6,101 bases of DNA from UBA3537 sp965657165 (GTDB lineage Bacteria > Bacteroidota > Bacteroidia > Flavobacteriales > Flavobacteriaceae), in contig CBFHNG010000065.1 in NCBI GenBank assembly GCA_965657165.1, positions 1-6,101 on the forward strand, given 5' to 3'. Made by a program: the position numbers and the translations under genes. Under the pieces are notes generated by a model. The model was given only the letters and a program-made list of their open reading frames with translations, was not told the origin of the DNA and did not search any database. Positions 1-5,462 of the stretch are shown here, piece by piece (positions within the stretch are counted from its first letter, which is position 1; every line of letters starts with the position of its first letter).

Positions 1-70
1 TGATAGGCTACAGGTGTAAAGGCAGTAATGTCATAGCCGAGTAGTACTAATCATCCATAGGCTTATTGTA
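1..70 (+). rRNA. 23S ribosomal RNA, 3' end (partial)
   Basis: The first 60-70 bases match the conserved end of bacterial 23S rRNA: the GGCTACAGGTGTAAAGGCAG stretch, then CATAGCCGAGTAGTACTAAT and CATAGGCTTATTGTA, which aligns by eye with the E. coli terminus around GAGGCTTAACC. The rest of the gene lies before the window. The exact 3' end is estimated at about base 70 by analogy and was not mapped. A 5S gene follows on the same strand, as expected for an rrn operon. Confidence 0.93.
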
Positions 71-139
71 CGGCTGTTTTTTTTAATGAAGTACAACTTA
101 CTTTTACATGTATTTATTTTTCAATATGTTATAATATTA

Positions 140-152
140 GCAGCAATGCTGC
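140..152 (+). repeat. short palindrome in the 23S-5S spacer
   Basis: GCAGCA (140-145) and TGCTGC (147-152) are exact reverse complements around a single central A. It could form a small hairpin in the precursor rRNA, perhaps as a processing signal, but the loop would be tight and the role is inferred. Confidence 0.5.
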
Positions 153-164
153 GCTGTAGGTTAG

Positions 165-204
165 AAGCTTAAAGCTTAAAGTTAAAAGCATTAAGTTAAA
201 AGCA
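165..204 (+). repeat. tandem short direct repeats in the 23S-5S spacer
   Basis: The palindromic octamer AAGCTTAA occurs at 165-172 and again at 172-179. GTTAAAAGCA then occurs twice, at 181-190 and 195-204, inside near-identical 14-15 base units (176-190 and 191-204). These look like slippage-prone low-complexity repeats and may vary in copy number between rRNA operons. No function is evident. Confidence 0.7.
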
Positions 205-223
205 TAGAACTTATAGCAACCAT

Positions 224-331
224 TTAAGGTGGTTATTGCAATGGGGCTCACCTCTTACCATCCCGAACAGAGCAGTTAAGCCCATTAGCGCCGATGGTAC
301 TACACTTGTGGAAGAGTAGGTCACCGCCTTT
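224..331 (+). rRNA. rrf: 5S ribosomal RNA
   Basis: The conserved 5S core is plain: TCCCGAACAGAGCAGTTAAG in the loop B/C region, followed by CGCCGATGGTACTAC. The terminal helix closes the molecule: AAGGTGG (226-232) pairs with CCGCCTT (324-330), including one G-U pair. The ends are set from that helix with one or two bases of slack. The length of about 108 bases fits a bacterial 5S. It is the last gene of the rRNA operon before the terminator. Confidence 0.95.
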
Positions 332-337
332 TTTTAT

Positions 338-369
338 AAAACCCTTACAGTTATTGTGAGGGTTTTTTT
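338..369 (+). terminator. intrinsic terminator of the rRNA operon
   Basis: An 11-bp stem pairs AAAACCCTTAC (338-348) with GTGAGGGTTTT (356-366), with one G-T wobble and a 7-base loop (349-355). It runs into a T tract at 363-369. It starts seven bases after the 5S 3' end and so ends rrn transcription. The A-rich 5' arm could give weak termination from the opposite strand, which matters because the minus-strand operon converges here. Confidence 0.93.
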
Positions 370-448
370 GTGGCTTATTTTGCGGTGGAATTTTTCCACT
401 GCAAAGTTTGTAATGTGTTGATATATAGCATGTTATTTTAAAGTACGA

Positions 449-480
449 GCAAGTGGCTGGTGTTATCGGGGGCCACGTGC
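449..480. repeat. GC-rich imperfect inverted repeat between the convergent operons
   Basis: GCAAGTGGC (449-457) and GCCACGTGC (472-480) pair over nine positions with one mismatch (452/477) and a 14-base loop (458-471). The element is clearly GC-richer than the AT-rich DNA around it and starts 19 bases downstream of the stop codon of the 362-residue gene. On the minus strand no clean T run follows the stem, so it is a poor intrinsic terminator. It could stabilise the mRNA 3' end, or be a boundary scar of the inserted module. Confidence 0.6.
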
Positions 481-498
481 CATTGTATGGTAAAGTTT

Positions 499-1587
499 TT
501 ATTTTTTATGATATACTTTTATTGAGTTATTTCTTACGGTCAGAATGTAACTCATTACTGTTATATCTTCCCCTTCTTTGTTCTTAATTGTTGCTAAAAA
601 AGTGTCATCCATTAATTTTGAATAACCAATTTCATCTTTACAATTAATAAAAACTTTATTTATAAATTCTTTATGCTCATGACCACCAATTAGATACAGA
701 GTTTCATTTCTTGGTGCAATTTCTTTCAAATGATTTTTATAAACTCTTTCTCCATTTCGATTTATTACAATACTTCTACCAATAATTCTAATCCCAAATT
801 TGCAATATGTCCCTGAAAAATCATTTACAATGTCCTCACGCAACTTTCTATTTGCATAACTATAAAGAAAATTAACCAATTCTGTAACTTCTTTATGAAT
901 ATTTTGAGCTTCTCTTTTTTTAGCAAATACCTTTTCTCCTAAAAAAGTTAATTCTTGAACAAGTACTGGATAGAATATTCCAACATCATCGATATCTGAA
1001 TACTTTTCAAAAAAGTCTGAAATTTTCTTATTATCCATTTTGTCTTTCATAAAGTCCTGAACAAATTGATCAAGTATTTCTGATTTCTCTTCTTTGAGTA
1101 AATCATAACAAGCGAATAAATCCATTGATTCACGTTGATATTTTGCAATGTATGATTTTGCCTTTTTCAAAAATGCGTACGATATAAATGCCATTGAGGC
1201 TTTTACTATATTTTCATTTTGGTGGTCGCCCTTTTTTAAGCGAAGAATTAATTCTCCGTTTTGAACAAATTGTTTTTCGTTTTGTTCACTTACACTAATC
1301 CACTCAACGTTAATTTTTTTAATGTCGAGATGTTTTGTACGATTAGATACTTTTCTCAAGTAGTCATTTATTTTGCCTTGTAAGTCATATTTTACATAGG
1401 TTTTATCAAACTTAATTGATATATATTTCAAGAATTTGCTGATTAAAGCAATCAATTTTTCAAACTTTTCTGGATTTAACAAATAGTAAATGAATAGACT
1501 TACAAATGTTAAGGTCGAGATTGTCCAAAGTGAGAAATTGAAGTCAAAGTAAAAATTGAAATCCACTTTGTTAAACATTTTTTTCAT
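499..1587 (-). CDS. membrane-anchored protein of unknown function, end of the accessory operon
   Basis: This 362-residue protein is not recognised. One hydrophobic segment at about residues 19-37 (from SLWTIS to FIYYLL) follows a short N-terminus, and a Lys-rich stretch at 41-66 comes after it. This suggests a single-pass anchor with most of the protein in the cytoplasm (inferred). The body is charged and mostly helical: residues 86-150 hold a KINVEW strand and a helix with NENIVKASMAFISYAFLKKA, and 160-255 are strongly helical. The C-terminal part (260-362) is richer in beta-type sequence, including FGIRIIGRSIVI and ETLYLIGGHEHKEF. No catalytic motif is clear. The ATG lies inside the 3' end of the 77-residue gene (17-base overlap), so the two are probably translationally coupled. 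Base use is AT-rich: bases 541-600 hold 18 G/C of 60. It may be an effector or sensor of a defence module, but no function is assigned. Confidence 0.8.
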   Translation of the reverse strand: MKKMFNKVDFNFYFDFNFSLWTISTLTFVSLFIYYLLNPEKFEKLIALISKFLKYISIKFDKTYVKYDLQGKINDYLRKVSNRTKHLDIKKINVEWISVSEQNEKQFVQNGELILRLKKGDHQNENIVKASMAFISYAFLKKAKSYIAKYQRESMDLFACYDLLKEEKSEILDQFVQDFMKDKMDNKKISDFFEKYSDIDDVGIFYPVLVQELTFLGEKVFAKKREAQNIHKEVTELVNFLYSYANRKLREDIVNDFSGTYCKFGIRIIGRSIVINRNGERVYKNHLKEIAPRNETLYLIGGHEHKEFINKVFINCKDEIGYSKLMDDTFLATIKNKEGEDITVMSYILTVRNNSIKVYHKK

Positions 1588-1804
1588 TTATATATTCAGA
1601 TAAAAATTTGATTGCATCAGGTGTGTCACAGACAACTTTTATTGTTCCTTCTTCTGGAAAAATAGAATGCAAATTGTCAAGTGTAATTACTTCTTTAGTG
1701 AATTTACACTTAACCTTTCCTTTTTTGATTTTCTCTAAAAGATTTAAACTTTTTAGTAAAGTAATCAAATCATTATCGTGTACTGCATTCAACTTTGCTT
1801 TCAT
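1571..1804 (-). CDS. small protein of unknown function, possibly a degenerate zinc-ribbon protein
   Basis: This 77-residue protein has an N-terminal helical half (residues 11-30, DNDLITLLKS to EKIKKGK), then a compact part with CKFTKEVITLDN (33-44), HSIFPEEG (46-53), IKVVCDTPDAI (55-65) and a short C-terminal helix. The layout suggests two knuckles, CxxC near 33-36 and near 59-64, but only Cys33 and Cys59 are present; Thr36 and Ala64 sit where partner cysteines would be expected. The knuckle reading rests on my recollection of similar small proteins and is tentative. Its end overlaps the start of the 362-residue membrane protein gene by 17 bases, which argues for a functional pair, for example a small partner or antidote with a membrane effector. 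The start is 54 bases after the nuclease gene stop. G/C is very low (15 of 60 at 1681-1740), unlike the nuclease gene just upstream. Confidence 0.8.
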   Translation of the reverse strand: MKAKLNAVHDNDLITLLKSLNLLEKIKKGKVKCKFTKEVITLDNLHSIFPEEGTIKVVCDTPDAIKFLSEYINEKNV

Positions 1805-1858
1805 TGTTCGTTTTAATTGTATCCAACTTATAGATTCGTAATAGTGTGTTTTGTTTTT

Positions 1859-2959
1859 CTACCTCCCACCTTTCCGTCTATTATCTTCTTTACAGAGCAT
1901 TTGCCCGTTGTTCAGTTCTGTTTTTCCGCCTTGGTGCCAAGGGGTGATGTGGTCGGCTTCCATTTCGGTTATGCTAAAATGTTCCTTACACACAGGGCAA
2001 ATGCCTTGTTGTTTTTCGTACAGTTCCCGTTTTTGACTTTGGGTAAAGGCACGAATGTTCAGGTGTTTTTCTTTGCCTGTCAGTACATAGTTGTAAATTC
2101 CTTTCTTTTTGGTCACGTCATCGTCTTGCATTAAGCGTTTTATTTCGACTTCGAGTTGGGCAGAATCCCAAGAGTTATCTTTATGAGTGTTATACAATTC
2201 GCCCCATGCAATGCCTTTCATCTCTCGGCGGTAGGTGGGAAACACCGCTTTGACCCAATTGATAACTGCCAGAAAATACAGCCAAAGTGCGTTGGCGTTA
2301 GGGTCGTTTTGGTGGGTGAGCATATAGTCATTTATATTCCCCTTAGAAATCCAATCAATAGCGGTTTCCAAATACTCTTGGCGTATGGCAGAACCGGTCA
2401 TATAATCGCTACCCAGACCATAAGCGGGGCAGCCACTTTTACTAAAATACCGCTTGGCATCGGTGACCCACGAACCCGAATAGACCGCATTACGCAATTC
2501 TTGGTCGGTGAGTTTTTCCCCTGCAATATTGATGGTACGAAACCAATTAAGCTTATCGCTGGGGCTACCTTCACAGAAATAGACCATAAGTGTATAATTG
2601 AGAATTTTTTCTTGCTCATCGTCTTGCAGACTGTTAAACTTTCTATGCTGAGGAATATCCCCATAGACTACTGAAAATTCTTTATTGACAAACTGACAAA
2701 TGGAAACGGTGCGTTGTTGTCCGTCTATGATTTCAAAATTGCCGTCGTCACGTACTGCCCAATACATGACATTAAGCGGAAAACCTTTGCTAACGGTATG
2801 AATGACGGCATCACGTTGATGGTCTTTATAGACAAACTCGCGTTGGTAGGGGGGACGTATGTCCAGTTTTCAGCCATAACCTCGTACACCATCTTCTTGG
2901 TTGTTTATATAACCTTCGGTTAATTCACGAATGGTAATTTCTTTCAATTCAATTTTCAT
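1859..2959 (-). pseudogene. DUF262-HNH nuclease (GmrSD-like) with an in-frame TGA at codon 30
   Basis: Read from the ATG at 2959, this would be a 366-residue DUF262 protein with a C-terminal HNH nuclease domain. The ATG overlaps the methyltransferase TGA as ATGA. One in-frame TGA at 2870-2872 (codon 30, after VRGYG) interrupts it; TGG for Trp is the likely original. Past the stop the frame continues with DIRPPYQREFVY (33-44), DGQQR (79-83, the DUF262 nucleotide-binding/hydrolysis motif) and FRTINIAGEKLTDQELRNAV (139-158). The HNH follows: CPVC (321-324), ADHITPWH (335-342), NNGQMLCKEDNRRKGG (350-365). The second knuckle has Cys356 but Asp359 in place of a second cysteine. DUF262 proteins include GmrS/GmrD and SspE, which sense or cut modified DNA; here an EcoRI-type methylase is the partner. 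The next in-frame start is ATG 65 (2767), giving a 302-residue product without PPYQR. Either a disabled nuclease, a shortened protein, or a sequence error. Confidence 0.85.
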
Positions 2960-3957
2960 AAGCGTTTGTTTTTGATGAATACTCTAGCATATGCTGTTTT
3001 GCCATTAACTATTGGTCTAGCGTCTTTTATTCCAATAAATGGAATACCAACAATTTTTTGATTATATCCTGCTGAAGCAGATAAACCCAAAATCTCAAAC
3101 TGCTCAGGATTGTATTTATCCAAAAAGGTGATGGGTACGCCCATCGCCCCTTGGTAGTCCATGGGGATTTCTTTGGTTTTATTGACGTTTATGGCATCGT
3201 AGTTGTCGTATTTGGGATATGCTTCTGGGGTATAGGCTTTATATAAAATCAGGTCTTCGTGACGTTTGGCAATATCGAGGTTGGTAAACCAATGCACACC
3301 AGAAACTCGTATCATTCCTTCTTTTCTATCATTTGCAGTAGCTGTATCTTCATAATTTGAAATAAAATGCCCTGCACCGCCTCTAAATCCGAATCCTAAC
3401 CACATTTTATTTTCTTTAATCAAGGGAAATATTTCTTTATAGGTTATCGCATTTTGATGTCCAATAATCACAAACTTTTTATTGTGTGCTATGAGTTGAG
3501 CCACATATGCTATAAAGAGTGAAAAGGGTGGGTTGGTGACTACAATATCGGCTTGCTTTAATAATTCTATACTTTCTTCACTTCTAAAATCGCCATCGCC
3601 TTGGAGGTATTGTACGCCAATTTCTTCAATGTCTGGTGTTTTGTTGTTGTTTTTGTCGCCGTAATATTCCAAATAAATGGCTCGTTCAGAATTGTGCTGG
3701 CTAAATAAATCTCGGTTTTGGTTTTGGTAACAAGTCGTAATCAGTTTTTTAAGCCCTAAATCCTCAAAATTATAAGAGAAATAATGAAAAAAGTTGCTCA
3801 TTCGAGGATCATCACAATTGCAATAGACCACCTTGTCTTTAAAATGGTGGCGGTAGTGCTTCAACTCATTTTCTATATCCGGCAGTTGGGTATAGAATTC
3901 GTCTTTTTTAGCGTTTTTGGCAGCGTGTAGGTTTTTATTGGCGCTTTGGGTTGGCAT
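2956..3957 (-). CDS. adenine-specific DNA methyltransferase, EcoRI family
   Basis: This 333-residue protein fits the EcoRI-type adenine methylase family (M.EcoRI is of similar length). It would transfer a methyl group from S-adenosylmethionine to N6 of adenine in a specific DNA site. Visible motifs in order: KKDEFYTQ (17-24), VVYCNCDDPRMSNF (43-56) as the likely AdoMet-binding region, the catalytic TNPPF (141-145), FVIIGHQNAITYKEIFPL (162-179), FGFRGGAGHF (189-198), VHWFTNLD (221-228) and a C-terminal PIVNGKTAYARVFI (315-328). It appears complete and undisturbed. Its TGA overlaps the ATG of the DUF262-HNH gene, so modification and nuclease genes are coupled. G/C varies along the gene: 16 of 60 at 2941-3000, 30 of 60 at 3121-3180, 19 of 60 at 3301-3360. 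The target site cannot be deduced from sequence; GAATTC is only the site of the founding member. Confidence 0.93.
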   Translation of the reverse strand: MPTQSANKNLHAAKNAKKDEFYTQLPDIENELKHYRHHFKDKVVYCNCDDPRMSNFFHYFSYNFEDLGLKKLITTCYQNQNRDLFSQHNSERAIYLEYYGDKNNNKTPDIEEIGVQYLQGDGDFRSEESIELLKQADIVVTNPPFSLFIAYVAQLIAHNKKFVIIGHQNAITYKEIFPLIKENKMWLGFGFRGGAGHFISNYEDTATANDRKEGMIRVSGVHWFTNLDIAKRHEDLILYKAYTPEAYPKYDNYDAINVNKTKEIPMDYQGAMGVPITFLDKYNPEQFEILGLSASAGYNQKIVGIPFIGIKDARPIVNGKTAYARVFIKNKRL

Positions 3958-3971
3958 AACAGGTTTTTTTT

Positions 3972-4139
3972 CTAATCCATTCTAAAAAAATATTCAATGA
4001 TCCAAATCAACACTAGCAACAGTATTATACCAATGGTCAATAGGGTTTTCAATAGGGGATAGCGGACAAACGCATCACGGTTTTTTTGCCAAAGCCATAA
4101 AAACCAATATACTAAACCACCAAAGAGGATATAATACAT
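3972..4139 (-). CDS. small putative two-helix membrane protein
   Basis: A 55-codon ORF starts at the ATG at 4139 and stops 14 bases before the methyltransferase start. The product begins MYYILFGGLVYWFLWLWQ, continues with a polar loop (KNRDAFVRYPLLK, 19-31) and a second hydrophobic helix (TLLTIGIILLLVLIWIIEYF, 32-51). Two membrane helices with a basic loop look like a real small membrane protein, not chance. The frame stays open upstream for about 25 more codons, to a TAA at 4215-4217, also with hydrophobic sequence (VAFFIDFFIWGLPTY) but with no ATG, GTG or TTG. It may therefore be the 3' remnant of a longer gene. No Shine-Dalgarno site is evident. It could be cotranscribed with the methyltransferase. 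Function unknown. Confidence 0.5.
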   Translation of the reverse strand: MYYILFGGLVYWFLWLWQKNRDAFVRYPLLKTLLTIGIILLLVLIWIIEYFFRMD

Positions 4140-4343
4140 TCTGTTATATGTTGGTAGCCCCCAAATAAAAAAATCAATAAAGAAAGCAACGTAGGTGTTA
4201 TGGTTTTGAAGATTTTAGATTTGGGGTCTAAAAATTCATCCCTATAAAAATATAAAAAATTATTTTTTATTTAGAATTCTTTATTTTATTGAATACCAAA
4301 TAGATAGAGAAAGTCTTTGTTGAGTTTTTGCTGCAAAAATGCT
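4140..4343. other. AT-rich intergenic region between the accessory module and the murQ operon
   Basis: About 200 bases with no convincing gene. It should hold the end of the murQ-esterase transcript and the promoter of the minus-strand module. No strong GC hairpin with a T tract was found after the esterase stop, and no clear Bacteroidota TTTG / TAnnTTTG promoter pair was seen. Part of it, up to 4217, is open in the frame of the small membrane ORF. Confidence 0.6.
4252..4270. repeat. AT-only perfect palindrome
   Basis: ATAAAAAAT (4252-4260) and ATTTTTTAT (4262-4270) are exact reverse complements around a single T. With only A-T pairs and almost no loop it would be a weak terminator. It may help end the esterase transcript or simply be low-complexity DNA. 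EcoRI-type GAATTC lies just beyond it at 4274-4279. Confidence 0.45.
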
Positions 4344-5228
4344 TTACCGCAGTCCGTTACGGTCATATAAATCAAAGAAATTCCACAACAGGTTGGCTGT
4401 ATTATGATCGTCAATATTTATATCAAACCAAAAGTGTTCGCCATTGATGATTTTATAAAAATCTACTGTTGTACCGTTGGTGCCCTCTATATAGTGGTAG
4501 CGCTCAATGTTGTTGTATGTATTTTCTTCTGGGAAGGTGTTGGTTTGGTTGTTGGTGACCCAAAAATTAATTGCACTTTGTGTAGAATTCCAATTGATAT
4601 CTCCATTGAAGGGTAAAACAGGGTCTGCTGTACCGTGTAGTTTTATAACAGGAACAGCACGGTTGGGTGTACAACTTCCAGAAGTATCAAGCATTACTCC
4701 TGATATACTTCCTATAGCAGCAATCAAATTGCTGCGGTAACAGGCTAGGGCATAGGCCATCATTCCGCCATTAGAAAAACCACAAGCATAAATACGGTCT
4801 TGGTCTATAAGGTAGTCTGTAGTGAGTTGATTAATAAGAGCTTCTACAAATCCAAGATCGTCTGCGGTGCTTTTATTATCAGGGCCTGGCAGTGCTGCAT
4901 TCCAGTGGGGCACTCCCTCCAAACATGACCCCTGTGGATAGACTACAATAATATTTTTGGTATTAACCAGTTCGCGCAGATTAGCCTCTTCAATATAATC
5001 GTCTATGGTACCCCCATAGCCATGAAAATTTAGGACTACTGGCAAAGGTATGCCGCTTAAATTATCGGGCGCAAAAACATAATAACTGCGTTCCAATTCA
5101 TCGTGCATTAAAAGCTTTGCACCTTCTGGATTTTCGCAATAGGGATTGGTGTAATTATCTTTTTTATCGTCATTGGAATTGCAGCCAATCGTTGCAATAA
5201 TCAAAAGTAAGAATATAGCTTTTTTCAT
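4344..5228 (-). CDS. lipoprotein esterase, CE1/LpqC (PHB depolymerase-like) alpha/beta hydrolase
   Basis: This 294-residue protein starts with a lipoprotein signal: a hydrophobic h-region at 4-15 and IATIGC with the lipidated Cys16, then an Asn/Asp/Lys-rich tether (17-27). It is probably held on the periplasmic or outer membrane face (inferred). The mature part is an alpha/beta hydrolase of the LpqC/feruloyl esterase type: oxyanion region NFHGYGG (67-73), VVYPQG (95-100), PHWNAA (107-112), nucleophile elbow GFSNGG (150-155) with Ser152, LHGTADPVLPF (198-207) with Asp202, and GEHFWF (263-268) with His265. All three catalytic residues are present. The family cuts esters of plant polysaccharides or polyhydroxyalkanoates; the substrate here is unknown. 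The gene starts six bases after the DUF6095-like gene stop and probably shares its transcript with murQ. Confidence 0.88.
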   Translation of the reverse strand: MKKAIFLLLIIATIGCNSNDDKKDNYTNPYCENPEGAKLLMHDELERSYYVFAPDNLSGIPLPVVLNFHGYGGTIDDYIEEANLRELVNTKNIIVVYPQGSCLEGVPHWNAALPGPDNKSTADDLGFVEALINQLTTDYLIDQDRIYACGFSNGGMMAYALACYRSNLIAAIGSISGVMLDTSGSCTPNRAVPVIKLHGTADPVLPFNGDINWNSTQSAINFWVTNNQTNTFPEENTYNNIERYHYIEGTNGTTVDFYKIINGEHFWFDINIDDHNTANLLWNFFDLYDRNGLR

Positions 5229-5234
5229 TTTGGT

Positions 5235-5462
5235 TTATTTAAAAATACTATCCATAATAATTTTTATGCCTCTGAATCCCATATAAATTGCTGTACCACA
5301 CAGGGCAATTCCTACAACAACAAGAGGGATATGTAGCGGTTTGTTTGGGTTGGACAGTCCTGCATGCAACAGAAAAGGTCCCAAAAAGAGCAGTAATAAG
5401 GTGAGTCCCATGGTTTTTAGGCCTTTTACAAGCAGTGGTCGGTTGGTGCGTTTTGGTTCCAT
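5235..5462 (-). CDS. small two-helix membrane protein, DUF6095-like
   Basis: This 75-residue protein has a short basic N-terminus (MEPKRTNR), a first membrane helix at about 17-36 (TMGLTLLLLFLGPFLLHAGL), a short polar loop with SNPNKPLHIP (37-46), a second helix at about 47-63 and a basic tail. The pattern, including GPFLLH and the NPNKPLHIPL loop, fits the DUF6095 family of Flavobacteriia, which I recall commonly follows murQ. Its ATG shares one base with the murQ stop (TAATG), so the two are translationally coupled. Function is unknown; the link to murQ suggests a cell-envelope role. A second ATG-bearing frame over the same bases was judged a shadow. Confidence 0.85.
   Translation of the reverse strand: MEPKRTNRPLLVKGLKTMGLTLLLLFLGPFLLHAGLSNPNKPLHIPLVVVGIALCGTAIYMGFRGIKIIMDSIFK

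Larger units (their letters stand above)
71..223 (+). other. 23S-5S internal transcribed spacer
   Basis: This AT-rich spacer of about 150 bases joins the 23S and 5S genes and should be removed during rRNA processing. No tRNA cloverleaf or ORF was seen. It holds a short palindrome near 140-152 and a run of AGCTTAA/GTTAAAAGCA-type short repeats from about 165 to 204, listed separately. Confidence 0.8.

Noticed and set aside
165..204. Spacer repeats as a CRISPR array or attachment site
   Set aside because: Units are 8-15 bases, contiguous and AT-rich, with no spacers and no integrase nearby; they are low-complexity repeats in the rRNA spacer.
1817..2674. Plus-strand ORFs of 105 and 172 codons opposite the nuclease gene
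   Set aside because: They lie antisense to clear DUF262-HNH coding sequence, have no recognisable motifs and look like shadows.
2849..2854. Run of six G (six C in the coding strand) in the nuclease gene as a phase-variable frameshift
   Set aside because: With six C the frame is intact (RPPYQRE) and matches the codons on both sides; only the nearby TGA interrupts the gene.
2870..2872. The TGA as a recoded codon (selenocysteine or Trp)
   Set aside because: The residue pattern calls for Trp, no selenocysteine-type hairpin was recognised just after it, and the methyltransferase gene uses TGA as its stop, so simple nonsense or sequence error is more likely.
3895..4590. GAATTC sites at 3895-3900, 4274-4279 and 4585-4590 as evidence of EcoRI-like specificity
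   Set aside because: About two sites are expected by chance at this base composition, and family membership does not fix the target site.
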